From: CAZBWE01 sp964495465
GTDB taxonomy: Bacteria; Planctomycetota; Phycisphaerae; Sedimentisphaerales; Anaerobacaceae
Direction: 5' to 3'
NCBI GenBank assembly: GCA_964495465.1
Contig: CAZBWE010000008.1
Span: forward strand, 1 to 44,635
Length of the DNA: 44,635 nt
In this document: one piece after another, positions 24,479 through 33,882 of the stretch
How the letters are laid out: the number at the start of each line of letters is the position of its first letter
Numbering within the stretch: the stretch's first letter is position 1
Made by a program: the position numbers and the translations under genes
Notes under the pieces: generated by a model
What the model saw: the letters and a program-made list of their open reading frames with translations, nothing else
What the model was told of the DNA's origin: nothing
Databases searched by the model: none

Positions 24479-25789
24479 ATGATAAGTGCCCTTGAGCAAT
24501 ACGACCCGCAAATATACGAATTAATAAGGCAGGAGCAGGCTCGTCAGAGCGGCTGTGTTCGCCTTATTCCCTCGGAAAACTACGTCTCCGAGGCGGTAAT
24601 GTTGGCCAGCGGCAGTTGTCTTACCAACAAATACGCCGAGGGCTATCCCGGCCGCCGGTATTATGAAGGCCAGCAGGTAACCGACCTTATCGAGAAACTG
24701 GCCCATCAGAGGGCAAAGAAGTTATTCAAGGCCGACCATGCAAACGTTCAGCCCTATTCCGGCTCAGTAGCCAATCTCGCTGCTTATTTTGCATTGGCAA
24801 AGCCAGGTGATACGATTATGGGCCTGTCTTTACCGCACGGCGGCCATCTCACTCACGGCTGGAAGGTCAGTGTTACGAGCAAGATTTTCAACTCTGTTTG
24901 GTACACGGTTCACCCGGACACCGGCAGACTGGATTATAATGAGATTGAGGAGCTTGCAAAAAAGCACCGGCCAAAAATCATCATCTCCGGCGCCACCGCA
25001 TATCCGAGGGAGATTGACTTTGAAATCTTCGGCCAAATCGCAAAGGACGTCGGCGCCTATCACATCAGCGATATTGCCCACATCGCCGGCCTTGTCGTAG
25101 CCGGCATTCACAAAAGTCCGGTTCCGTATGCGGATATTGTTTCAACGACGACGCACAAGACTCTGCGGGGTCCGCGGGGTGGAATGCTGCTGTGCAAGGC
25201 AGAGCACACAGAAAAAGTGGACAGGGCCGTATTCCCGGGCCTGCAGGGTGGACCACATATGCATACTATAACCGCTATTGCAGTGGCATTGGCAGAAGCC
25301 GATACCCCGGAGTTCATTACATACGCAACACAAATCGTCAAGAATGCCAAGACAATTGCCAACAAGCTGCTCGAATACGGCTTCAACCTTTCGTCCGGCG
25401 GAACGGATAACCACTTAATACTAATTGACCTGCGAAATAAAAATGTGTCCGGCAAAAAGCTGGCAAAAGCGCTGGACAGGGCAAGAATCGTTACCAACTA
25501 CAACACGACACCTATGGACCCCGTCCACCCAACCAACCCGAGTGGTTTGCGAATCGGCACACCCGCGATGACGACCCGCGGTATGAAAGAACCGCAGGCA
25601 GAGCAAATCGCCGGCTTTATAAACAAAGTCGTCGAGAATATCGACAATGAATCCGTCATAGAAGAGGTCGGCAAGGACGTCCTGATGCTGTGCTCGCAGT
25701 TTCCTGTTCCCGCTCACTTTATTATTCCAAGTAAAAATATTAACTCGATGCTAAATTCAGAACGTCTGACGCCCTGGCTGTTTGCTTAG
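24479..25789 (+). CDS. glyA: Serine hydroxymethyltransferase
   Basis: A PLP enzyme (436 residues) that interconverts serine and glycine with transfer of a one-carbon unit to tetrahydrofolate, in the cytoplasm. The Schiff-base lysine is Lys227 in STTTHKTLRGPRGG. LIPSENY (29-35), NKYAEGYPGRRYYEG (50-64) and the QPYSGSVANLAAY segment are all intact. C-terminal MTTRGMKEPQ is also typical. The length is slightly above the E. coli enzyme, and Pro in LIPSEN replaces the commoner Ala, as in many bacterial and archaeal forms. AGGGAG precedes the ATG. It is read from its own likely promoter and is not part of a folate or glycine-cleavage cluster here. Confidence 0.97.
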   Translation: MISALEQYDPQIYELIRQEQARQSGCVRLIPSENYVSEAVMLASGSCLTNKYAEGYPGRRYYEGQQVTDLIEKLAHQRAKKLFKADHANVQPYSGSVANLAAYFALAKPGDTIMGLSLPHGGHLTHGWKVSVTSKIFNSVWYTVHPDTGRLDYNEIEELAKKHRPKIIISGATAYPREIDFEIFGQIAKDVGAYHISDIAHIAGLVVAGIHKSPVPYADIVSTTTHKTLRGPRGGMLLCKAEHTEKVDRAVFPGLQGGPHMHTITAIAVALAEADTPEFITYATQIVKNAKTIANKLLEYGFNLSSGGTDNHLILIDLRNKNVSGKKLAKALDRARIVTNYNTTPMDPVHPTNPSGLRIGTPAMTTRGMKEPQAEQIAGFINKVVENIDNESVIEEVGKDVLMLCSQFPVPAHFIIPSKNINSMLNSERLTPWLFA

Positions 25790-25938
25790 TAGTAACTTGA
25801 TACTGGTCTGGCCCTTGGTTTGGCGGATAAAGCCGGATACTCGATTTGTGTGCGATGGGATAAGTCAACTACAGAGTATGGTATTTAGTGAGTAGCATCT
25901 TATAGCGGAAAAACTAATTTCTAAAATAAAGGATTCTA

Positions 25939-26580
25939 ATGGGTCAGGAGGAACAGGTACTGGTTGTCGAGCGGAAGGTTGTTGAAGATGTAGGTATATT
26001 TAACGGATTGGTATTTGACACGGAGCGCTATCTCAGCAAAATACTTGTTCAGGGCACTCCCTATTTTATGCCCAGGTCACAAGCCGAAGTTGATCCCGCT
26101 TATAAGCAGATTATTCCTTACGTGATTATGACTTATGACGGGAGCTACCTTAGCTATGTCAGAGGCAGGCGGGCGGGAGAGAACCGCCTTACCGGCCTGC
26201 GGTCCATCGGCATAGGAGGCCATATAAATCCCGGTGATGATATGCCCTTATTCAATACCGACTTTTACGAAACTTACCTTGCCGCTGTTGAACGTGAGGT
26301 GGCGGAGGAGGTATCTGTAGAAACGACCTATACCGACCGCATTGTTGCTTTGCTAAATGACGAATCCAATGAGGTTGGAAGTGTGCACCTCGGAATAGTC
26401 CACTATTGGATTTTAGATGCCCCAAATGTTAATAAGCGGGAACAAATGATAACCCAAATGGCCTTTATGACAATCGCTGAGCTGCAAAAAGTCCGGGATG
26501 CAATGGAGACATGGTCAGGATTGTGCCTTGATAAACTCGGTGAAATAGCGCACAACGTAGATGAGATAAATGCCGGATGA
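25939..26580 (+). CDS. NUDIX-like hydrolase/phosphoesterase family protein
   Basis: A 213-residue cytoplasmic protein. Residues 91-128 resemble an expanded Nudix box: GIGGHINPGDD, a short insertion containing YETYLAAVE, then REVAEEVSV, which provides the R-E-x-x-E-E metal-binding core (119-124). The N-terminal half (IIPYVIMTYDGSYLSYVRGR) fits the beta sheet before the box. The nucleotide substrate, if any, is unknown. AAAGGA precedes the ATG at good spacing. An SPFH gene follows 58 bases downstream in the same direction, so they may share a transcript. The insertion in the box means activity is not certain. Confidence 0.75.
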   Translation: MGQEEQVLVVERKVVEDVGIFNGLVFDTERYLSKILVQGTPYFMPRSQAEVDPAYKQIIPYVIMTYDGSYLSYVRGRRAGENRLTGLRSIGIGGHINPGDDMPLFNTDFYETYLAAVEREVAEEVSVETTYTDRIVALLNDESNEVGSVHLGIVHYWILDAPNVNKREQMITQMAFMTIAELQKVRDAMETWSGLCLDKLGEIAHNVDEINAG

Positions 26581-26638
26581 CGGAAGATATGTAACTTAGC
26601 TGATTTCTATTCATACCAATATAGGAAAGGAGATAGTT

Positions 26639-27490
26639 ATGGGTTGGTTAATAGTGGTTGCTGTTGTTGTATTTATTTTCTTTGCAGGTATTCGGATTAT
26701 TCGGCCTACACATAGAGGGCTCATGGAACGGCTTGGCAAATATAAAATGTTCGCCGGGCCCGGATTTCACTGGATTATTCCGATAATAGACAGAATGATT
26801 AAGGTCAATATCACCGAACAAATGGTAGATGCCCAGCCACAGGAGATAATTACCAACGATAATCTTAATGCAAGGGTCGATGCACAGGTTTACTTTAAGG
26901 TCAAGCCGGACGAGGAAAGCGTAAAAAGCTCACAATACAATGTGAACAACTATGAGTGGCAGATTGTAAATCTCGCCAGGACAACCTTGAGGAATATTAT
27001 AGGCACACTGACATTGAAATCGGCAAACAGCGAAAGGGACAAGATAAATGGTGAGCTTCTAACAACTCTGTCCAAGGAAACCCGAAACTGGGGGATGGAA
27101 ATAGTCCGCACGGAATTGAAGGAAATCGACCCGCCGAAGGACGTTCAGGAGACTATGAACAAGGTCGTCAAGGCGGAAAATGAAAAGATAGCTGCTCTTG
27201 ACTTTGCAAATGCGATGGAAAGAGAGGCCGACGGACACAAAAGAGCCGAGATTAAAAAGGCCGAAGGGATAAGGCAGGCAAAAATCCTTGCCGCTGAAGG
27301 TGACGCTGAAGCGATACGGCTTGTTAACGAGGCGGCAAATAAATATTTCGTCGGCAATGCACAGCTTCTCAGAAAGCTCGAAACTGTTGAAAGAGCTTTG
27401 AAGGATAATGCAAAGATTGTTGTTCCCTCCGAATCCGAGCTGGTTAATGTCATCGGCGAAATGGCAGGTGTCCTCCCACTTAAAAAATAG
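26639..27490 (+). CDS. SPFH-domain (stomatin/prohibitin-like) membrane protein
   Basis: A 283-residue slipin-type protein. It has one N-terminal membrane helix (WLIVVAVVVFIFFAGIRII), then the SPFH domain starting RPTHRGLMERLGKYKMFAGPG and containing IITNDNLNARVDAQVYFKV. The C-terminal half is a coiled coil (VVKAENEKIAALDFANAMER, RAEIKKAEGIRQAKILAAEG). Such proteins oligomerise at the membrane and often partner with proteases or NfeD; no nfeD or protease gene is adjacent. AAAGGAG lies 7 bases before the ATG. A strong bidirectional terminator follows about 100 bases after the stop. Confidence 0.92.
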   Translation: MGWLIVVAVVVFIFFAGIRIIRPTHRGLMERLGKYKMFAGPGFHWIIPIIDRMIKVNITEQMVDAQPQEIITNDNLNARVDAQVYFKVKPDEESVKSSQYNVNNYEWQIVNLARTTLRNIIGTLTLKSANSERDKINGELLTTLSKETRNWGMEIVRTELKEIDPPKDVQETMNKVVKAENEKIAALDFANAMEREADGHKRAEIKKAEGIRQAKILAAEGDAEAIRLVNEAANKYFVGNAQLLRKLETVERALKDNAKIVVPSESELVNVIGEMAGVLPLKK

Positions 27491-27594
27491 ATGCCGGATA
27501 CTCGATTTCTGATACTTGATACCTGCTTTACGCAGTACGCTAATAACGAGTCATAAACGACGAGAGATTGGTACAATTCTCGTGATAAAATGAG

Positions 27595-27629
27595 ACGGGC
27601 TCCGATTGATTCGGAGCCCGTTGGTTTTT
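27595..27629 (+). terminator. Bidirectional intrinsic terminator
   Basis: A perfect 11-bp stem (ACGGGCTCCGA at 27595-27605, TCGGAGCCCGT at 27611-27621) with a 5-base loop is followed by TGGTTTTT. Read on the other strand the hairpin is followed by CTCATTTTAT. It separates the convergent SPFH and cold-shock genes and probably serves both. Confidence 0.85.
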
Positions 27630-27647
27630 CCAAGGTGCTGCTATGGA

Positions 27648-27851
27648 TTAAGCAGGGACTACATTGGTCGCACACGGGCCTTTTTTGCCCTGGCCTACCT
27701 CGAACTGAACCTTCTGGCCTTCGTCAAGACGGGCGTAGCCGGCCATCTTGACTTCCGAGTGATGCACGAATAAATCATCGCCGCCATCATCGGGGCTTAT
27801 AAATCCAAAGCCTTTTTTCTCGTTAAACCATTTTACTGTACCTGTGCTCAC
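27648..27851 (-). CDS. Cold-shock domain protein (CspA family)
   Basis: A 67-residue single-stranded RNA/DNA-binding OB-fold protein, thought to act as an RNA chaperone. RNP1 is KGFGFI (13-18) and RNP2 is LFVHH (27-31); MSTGTVKWFNEKKGFG is canonical. It starts at GTG (27849-27851), with AAGGAG about 7 bases upstream, so the start is well defined despite the rare codon. Transcription from the promoter at 27971-27999 gives a leader of more than 100 bases, typical of regulated csp mRNAs. No cold induction can be shown from sequence alone. Confidence 0.96.
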   Translation of the reverse strand: MSTGTVKWFNEKKGFGFISPDDGGDDLFVHHSEVKMAGYARLDEGQKVQFEVGQGKKGPCATNVVPA

Positions 27852-27970
27852 TTAAATCTCCTTCGGCCTTACAACCGGCCATAAAACTTTGTCTCTCGCC
27901 TTGTTTGAAAGAGGATATTCCTGAGAGACGTGAGAATATGCTCTACTAATAATTATTATACAGCATCGGT

Positions 27971-27999
27971 AATATAACAACATTCCATAAAAATTTCAA
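27971..27999 (-). promoter_or_regulatory. Probable cold-shock gene promoter
   Basis: On the minus strand TTGAAA (27994-27999) and TATATT (27971-27976) are separated by 17 bases, each 5/6 to consensus. The start would be near 27964, giving a leader of about 113 bases to the GTG. The leader includes a GGCC-N8-GGCC hairpin (about 27871-27886) close to the ribosome-binding site. Confidence 0.6.
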
Positions 28000-28143
28000 T
28001 AAAAAAATGAAGAATTTGACGGAAAAATGCATAATTAAATTCTTTGCCTGTTACTTCGCAGAGCCGCCTGGAACAGGCGAATTTGTTGTTTTATTTTCCA
28101 AAAATACAGGTAAAATTAACCCAATTACAGGTTCGCAGTATTT

Positions 28144-29250
28144 GTGAATTTGAAAATGTGCAAAGACAGATTAAAAATGGCGGTGCTTGGATTAGATGAT
28201 GGCGGCCAGTTATTGCTTGAAGCGGCCAGCCAGACGGATTATTTCCAGCTCGTTGCTGTTGCTGACAGTGACACGAAAACTGCAGAGACATTGGCTAACG
28301 AATACAAGTGCGCTTTCTACGATGATTACCGCCAGCTTGTAATACAGAATCATCTCGATTGCCTCCTTGTTGCTGCACCGATGTATAGTTGTGAAGAATA
28401 CGTTCGTATGGCGATGAAGAAAAAGTTCAACATCCTTAAGCTGGCTCCTGCTGCAAGGAATTTCGAAGAGGCGGCGGAATTTGCCCAGTTAGCCAGAGAT
28501 GAGAATATAAAATTTGTCGTTGCCAATCTTCGTCGTTTTTCCGAGAGCTTTCTTGCACTAAGTAAGTTTTTACAGCAGGAGCAAATTGAAAAGGTATTTC
28601 TGATAACTGCTTTTTGTAATTTCGGCGAGTTTTATCAGCAGGATGAAAAACAACAAAAAGAACATCCCCCTGGCCAGCGTATCTGGAGGACAGACCCGAA
28701 ACTGGCTGGCGGAGGGGTGCTGCTGCGAAATTGTTATGAGATAATCGACCAGATAGTGTGCAACTTCGGCGTGCCCCAGCAGGTCTATGCGCTGAACACC
28801 AATCAGGCACAGGACAAGCAGCAGCGCTCATATCTGACGGAGGATACATCGGTTGTAACGATGAAATTCAGCGACACGCTCATCGGCAATTTAATAGCGT
28901 TTCGGCGGGACGGGATTAGCCCGAGCAAAGAATTCCTGAGAATCTACGGCAGGGATAAAATTCTGACAGTCAGCAACAGGAGAATAACTCTCAGCAACGG
29001 GACCGAACAGACCACTGAAGAGTTTGTGTATGATGACGATGAGCTTTGCCGGATGACAAAACAGCTTACAAATTTCGCCTTGAGCATTCTATCGCCCGAC
29101 GAGCACAAACCCAACAGCAGCGGTGAAGAAAACCTAAAAGATATGGCAGTGATTGAATCCGCCTACCTCTCCGCCCGAACGGGGATGCCGGAAGAGCCGG
29201 GAAGGATTCTGCAAATGACACCGGGACGGGCCAGCATAACAGATGTGTAG
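28144..29250 (+). CDS. Degenerate Gfo/Idh/MocA-family protein
   Basis: A 368-residue protein with the two-domain Gfo/Idh/MocA layout: an N-terminal Rossmann-like half (AVLGLDDGGQLLLEAASQ, VAVADSDTKTAETLANEY, then HLDCLLVAAPMYSCEEYVRM) and a C-terminal beta-sheet half. Key positions are altered. The glycine-rich loop is GLDDGG rather than GxGxxG. The usual EKP motif after the fourth strand reads KLAPAARN. The active-site histidine region reads RNCYEIIDQI. It may therefore bind no NAD(P), or act as a non-catalytic or regulatory relative. Starts at GTG 28144 or ATG 28156 are both possible and neither has a strong ribosome-binding site. It converges with the large peptidase gene. Confidence 0.75.
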   Translation: MNLKMCKDRLKMAVLGLDDGGQLLLEAASQTDYFQLVAVADSDTKTAETLANEYKCAFYDDYRQLVIQNHLDCLLVAAPMYSCEEYVRMAMKKKFNILKLAPAARNFEEAAEFAQLARDENIKFVVANLRRFSESFLALSKFLQQEQIEKVFLITAFCNFGEFYQQDEKQQKEHPPGQRIWRTDPKLAGGGVLLRNCYEIIDQIVCNFGVPQQVYALNTNQAQDKQQRSYLTEDTSVVTMKFSDTLIGNLIAFRRDGISPSKEFLRIYGRDKILTVSNRRITLSNGTEQTTEEFVYDDDELCRMTKQLTNFALSILSPDEHKPNSSGEENLKDMAVIESAYLSARTGMPEEPGRILQMTPGRASITDV

Positions 29251-29283
29251 CTATACAATTCTTTCGGGAATTATTTATTCCGC

Positions 29284-32200
29284 TCACAAATCGCCCAGCC
29301 AGTTGCTCGCGAAAATCATCAGGTCATCCATCCCCACAGAGTAATCTCCATTAAGATCCGCGCCTCCGCACGGTGCACAATCTGTCGCAAGCCAGTATGA
29401 GCCAAGTACGCCGAAATCACTCATACCCTCGCCGCCATCGGCGAAATCCAGCAGCAGCACATTTACCTCCATCGTCCCAACTGCACATCGGTATCGGTTA
29501 TCACAGACCCGCAGGTCGATTGTATTCAATCCCTCGTCTGCGGCTTCTGGGGTGCCCGTAACCTGTCCATCCGTCTCAACGGACACCCAGTCAAGCCCAT
29601 CCACCTTAAAAAAGCTCAGCACATCATTCGCGTCCGGGTCAGAGGCCTCAAATGAGATATTGGCTGCATACGGATATGCAACATAGGCATCCGAGCCGGA
29701 GACTGGATTATTGATAAAATACGGAGGTTCACTAACTGGTATTGACAAAGAGGCGATTTCATTATAATCCAGCAGTCGGCTCCACAATGCCGCCAGCTCA
29801 ATCTGGGCATCAGTATTGGTCTCATTGCCATTGCAGGGAGCTTCCAGAAACAGGACGTTCATCCGCGAGTAATCCGCAGTCCAGTCGGTCTCCAGGGCAT
29901 CGAAATCGACCGCTAAAGAGGCGCTGCTGCCGACTTCCTCTGCGGTGAGCGGGTCAAAGATATAAATTTTTAACGTTCCCTGTGCTTCCGGATTATCAGT
30001 ATCCGGATCAGCTGTAAACACACCCGTAACGTCATACCATTTATCTGCTTGCAGTGTGGTTGCGTGTGTAATCATAGTCTCAAATTCGCTTCCGAGCACC
30101 TGCCCGTCGCTGGAGACGACAAATCTCGGCCGCCCGCTGCTAAGCTCCAGCGCAAAGGTTTCCTGGCCGCCGAATCCAAGACCGTTGGCTGCACTACAGG
30201 CGCCTTTACCCATCCGCCAGATATCATCAATACCACTGAAGGAAGCAAAGCGAATCCGTGCAAACATCGTCATCGAACCGGCTGCTGCATCGTTCAGGGC
30301 AGCGGGAATATCAGTGATTTCGCCGAAACTCGTCCCCGCCCCTTCCTGACAGGCAAATCCGTCCGAGTTTTCAGCCGAAAGAGCATTGGGCTCCGTTGCG
30401 ACACCAATTGCAAAACTACCGTTGGCAGTAGGATTGGTCCAGGGGGAAGTCTCACTCTTTTCGTCGGCAAACTGCCACAAGCCCACCGCATCGGTTGCAT
30501 AAAACGTCCAGATGTCACCGCGAATAAATCCCCTGTATATATTCTTATCGATTCTCCAGTAGTATTGCCGGTTCGGAATTAGATTTTCGAGAACATATTC
30601 TTCTTCGGCCAGATGTCCCTGGTATTCGGGCGAATCAGTTGTCGCGTTGTCAACGGCATCGCGCTTAGTCCCGAAATATACCTCATAGCTCAATGCTCCA
30701 TAACCACCGTCCCAGGAAAGTGCAATATTTCGTAAAGCAGTTGCCTCACAGTCAGCAGGATAAGGTGCTTCCGCAGGTCCGCCGATATAAAGATTCCAGA
30801 TTTCACTGCTGTCCAGCACGCGGTTATAAATCCAGATGTCATCCATATAACCCTTATAATAGCTGTCCGCACTCCAGTTGCTCTTGCCAAAACAATTAGA
30901 CTGCCGCTCTACATTGGCGGGAACTCCCGTGGTTCCGGAGGCAATCAACTCTCCGTTTTTGTAAATTTTGGCTGCCCCTGACATATCCACAGTCGTCGAA
31001 AACATTTGCCACGTATTCAATTCAATTGCGTCGGTTGCGGTAACATAGCCGCCGCTGGTACTTCCGTTCCAGACTTCCAAGACCAGATTGTTCGTAGTTG
31101 ACCTGCGGGAGAATAGAATATTATCTGAAGAGCTGCCGTTGCCGAAATCAATAAAACGTGCCCAGTTCCGCACGGATGTTGGGTAAGCCCAGACCGAAAC
31201 TGTCAGCCCATCCGTCAGGCCGGACTGGATTGTCGGCAGCGCAATATAATCATCCGACCCGTCAAACCGCAGCGCACTGCCGAATTTGCCCGTAACGGAG
31301 CCGCTGTCAAACGTGCAGCCCTGCAGCGACCCATCCACCAAGCTTCCGCTGCTATCATAAGCCACATCGCCGGTCGTTTCATCAAGACGCCAGTGTCCTC
31401 GCAGCCGGTTTGCCAAAAGGTCCAGGATAACCTCCCGGGTAAGCGTCTCTTCGTTTGTCAGGTCATTAAACAGCACCGAAGTCGTATGCTTGCCGGTAGG
31501 CAGGTTCAGCATATTGTTGTTGAGTTGAATCTCCACGGTCATCGACCCCTGTGCGGCAATCGTCCCGCTGCTCTGGGAAAGACTGACCCAGTCGGCGAAA
31601 CAGGATGCGTCCCAGCTTAAAGAAACATCGCTGTTATTATACAGCGTGTATATCCTGCTGTCCGTCTCCGGCGTCGTATGGCTGCGGCCGGAAACATAAA
31701 ACGCATCCGTAGCTGAAATCGTCAGCGCTGGCTTATCAGGCATAATTATCAGAGACGGGTCGCCATAGAGGTTAAAAACATAAAAATTTTGTATCAAATT
31801 GGATACATCAAGTGCCTCTTTCATTTCATAAAATGCCTGCCCGCAGGGCTTATCCTGCATAATTCTTTTTGCAAATTCATAGCCCATACCGCCGATTGAA
31901 GGAGTGCCGACATACCAGGTTTGCCCGGCCCAGTAGTAGCTATTGCGGGTGGCCCCTAAGGTCGCAACTGCTCCATTTTTAAGCAGACGCCAGGCAAGGG
32001 TATCGCTGTTTTCTGCATAGGCATTCCGGCAGGAACCCTGCCACGCCACCGCCGGATAGCTATCGTTTAGTGTCCAGACATCCCCATTATTGATAATGCC
32101 CGAAGCATTGTCATCCCAGCCGTGTGTTTGCCAGACCACCAGACCATATTTGTTCTGACTCCACACTGTCGCCGGATATGAGTTCGAACGAATATACTCC

Positions 32201-33726
32201 GGCGGAGGAATTACGCCATACGTTTCATCATAAATGCGGTCAGATGGCACTTCTTCCGGCTCCAGCAGATAACCTTTTATCTGCTCGCCCAACTCGTGCG
32301 ACGTTACGACATCGTCCAGCGGAACCATCGGAAGCAGCACATTTCGCCTCCACTGTGCATTTGTGCTGTTTTCGTAGGTCATTATCTTTTGCAGCACCGA
32401 ATCCGTATCGGCGATAGTTCCATAATAAGGAATACGTCCCACAAAGACCTCGAAGAATTTGTCCATTTCACTTTGTTCGCCATAGATGCCGTTCCCATTC
32501 GAGTCCCAGTCACCCGTCAGCTCCGCAAAGTAATAATCCGTGGGATGGTCCCCGTCATAAACCATTTTCATCGCCAGCGTCCCAGCGGTGGGATGAGGAT
32601 TGCCTATCAGCAATACATATAGAAGGTCAAGACTCAGATAGTTGCTCTGCAGCCAGCTTCGAAGATTATCAGCAGACGTTTGTCCTGTTCCGCCGCCAAA
32701 ATCATCCTCGGTAATCAGATACACCGTAAAGCCCTGTGCCTCTTTATGAGCGATAAACGAACTTAGCTGTGTCGATATATTTACAACCGCATTTGTTGTG
32801 ATAATTGCGTAGCCGGTAGCGCTTAAATTCGCGGCTGCCTGCACATCGGAAGTCCCCAGTGAAGTCGCCTCTGTCGAATCGGAGGTGCTGCTGATACCCT
32901 CTGATGCATCGTCATAATCTGCTGCAGCCAGGTCATAATTTACCGCCAGCTTCTGCAGACGTGAGCGGATTAAGTTTCTCAACTTTCCTTGTGACTTTCG
33001 AGTGCTCGCTTGTTGAGCACTGCTTTGTAAAGTCTGCTCGCTAACCTGCAATCGTATGTCCGTAAACTGCTGAAGCTGATGTTGTTGCGGATTATACCGA
33101 ACCAGCGCAACAGCAATCTGGATAAGGTTGGCCTGGTCAAGATTGCCTCGATGGACTATCCGCACCGGCTGTATCGGCCAGAACATATCCGACTCATATA
33201 ACTGGAGCTCTTTACCATCAACGAACTCTTTGTCATTCGGCCAGAATTTTTTAATCCGGTTATTCTCATCGCGAGTTGCAGCAGGCGGAATTGGGCCGAC
33301 TTGCCACGTTCCTTCTATTGATTCATAGACACTTTCTTCGATTTCACAGCTTATGCCCGAAAGCAAGGTATCAGGCGGTAAAAGGACCGTAAAAACCTGC
33401 CAGGGCAGTTGCGGCTGACCGGTGTCGCCAATGCTTTGTATCTCTGTGCCCTCAAAATAGACCTGGCCGTCCGCCCGGAATTGAATTTGAAAATCAGCGA
33501 TATCGAGAACGGTTGCTCCCGTATCGGTAACGATTTTAATGTCAGCTCGAGACAACGCCGTCAAGCTAAGAACGATGAAAACTAACCCTGGGAATAAATG
33601 ACCGAAATTCGCAAAAAATCCCTTGGATATTCTTGTAATACGACAGATTTTATGAATATAAGCTTGGCTTCTCTGGATGGCCATATTCACAAGCTGATAT
33701 TTACGACTTCGAAGGTCAAAAAACAT
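29284..33726 (-). CDS. Secreted C25 (gingipain-like) peptidase with LamG and dockerin-like domains
   Basis: A giant 1480-residue exported protein. A membrane/signal segment (about 45-62) is followed by a propeptide-like region and a caspase-fold C25 domain. Its catalytic dyad fits His535 (VVWQTHGWDD) and Cys566 (AVAWQGSCRNAY). Downstream come a BACON-like beta domain (ASCFADWVSLSQSSGTIAAQ), a LamG-type domain beginning LRGHWRLDETTGDVAYDSSG, an FN3-like repeat (ALSYEVYFGT ... YYWRID), a second concanavalin-like region and an Ig/cadherin-like domain (FEASDPDANDVLSFF). The tail GADLNGDYSVGMDDLMIFAS is a dockerin-like calcium motif common in Phycisphaerae surface proteins. I chose the ATG at 33726, with GGAG 8 bases upstream, over the ATG at 33738. 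Confidence 0.85.
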   Translation of the reverse strand: MFFDLRSRKYQLVNMAIQRSQAYIHKICRITRISKGFFANFGHLFPGLVFIVLSLTALSRADIKIVTDTGATVLDIADFQIQFRADGQVYFEGTEIQSIGDTGQPQLPWQVFTVLLPPDTLLSGISCEIEESVYESIEGTWQVGPIPPAATRDENNRIKKFWPNDKEFVDGKELQLYESDMFWPIQPVRIVHRGNLDQANLIQIAVALVRYNPQQHQLQQFTDIRLQVSEQTLQSSAQQASTRKSQGKLRNLIRSRLQKLAVNYDLAAADYDDASEGISSTSDSTEATSLGTSDVQAAANLSATGYAIITTNAVVNISTQLSSFIAHKEAQGFTVYLITEDDFGGGTGQTSADNLRSWLQSNYLSLDLLYVLLIGNPHPTAGTLAMKMVYDGDHPTDYYFAELTGDWDSNGNGIYGEQSEMDKFFEVFVGRIPYYGTIADTDSVLQKIMTYENSTNAQWRRNVLLPMVPLDDVVTSHELGEQIKGYLLEPEEVPSDRIYDETYGVIPPPEYIRSNSYPATVWSQNKYGLVVWQTHGWDDNASGIINNGDVWTLNDSYPAVAWQGSCRNAYAENSDTLAWRLLKNGAVATLGATRNSYYWAGQTWYVGTPSIGGMGYEFAKRIMQDKPCGQAFYEMKEALDVSNLIQNFYVFNLYGDPSLIIMPDKPALTISATDAFYVSGRSHTTPETDSRIYTLYNNSDVSLSWDASCFADWVSLSQSSGTIAAQGSMTVEIQLNNNMLNLPTGKHTTSVLFNDLTNEETLTREVILDLLANRLRGHWRLDETTGDVAYDSSGSLVDGSLQGCTFDSGSVTGKFGSALRFDGSDDYIALPTIQSGLTDGLTVSVWAYPTSVRNWARFIDFGNGSSSDNILFSRRSTTNNLVLEVWNGSTSGGYVTATDAIELNTWQMFSTTVDMSGAAKIYKNGELIASGTTGVPANVERQSNCFGKSNWSADSYYKGYMDDIWIYNRVLDSSEIWNLYIGGPAEAPYPADCEATALRNIALSWDGGYGALSYEVYFGTKRDAVDNATTDSPEYQGHLAEEEYVLENLIPNRQYYWRIDKNIYRGFIRGDIWTFYATDAVGLWQFADEKSETSPWTNPTANGSFAIGVATEPNALSAENSDGFACQEGAGTSFGEITDIPAALNDAAAGSMTMFARIRFASFSGIDDIWRMGKGACSAANGLGFGGQETFALELSSGRPRFVVSSDGQVLGSEFETMITHATTLQADKWYDVTGVFTADPDTDNPEAQGTLKIYIFDPLTAEEVGSSASLAVDFDALETDWTADYSRMNVLFLEAPCNGNETNTDAQIELAALWSRLLDYNEIASLSIPVSEPPYFINNPVSGSDAYVAYPYAANISFEASDPDANDVLSFFKVDGLDWVSVETDGQVTGTPEAADEGLNTIDLRVCDNRYRCAVGTMEVNVLLLDFADGGEGMSDFGVLGSYWLATDCAPCGGADLNGDYSVGMDDLMIFASNWLGDL

Positions 33727-33882
33727 AGTTTTCTCCATATGACATCAATAATTATACAAAATTCTCTTCAAAAAGTAAAGAGTTTTCACTATCGGAACGG
33801 ATTTGCTAAAAATCTGCCCTGAAACACCTTTTTATACCCCTCTTTAATCCTGTTGGGGCCGTGTGAATAGTTGAAATTGACT

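Noticed and set aside
29251..29283. Possible hairpin between the Gfo/Idh-like gene and the large peptidase gene
   Set aside because: The stem (AATTC/GAATT) is weak and no clear T run follows in either direction.
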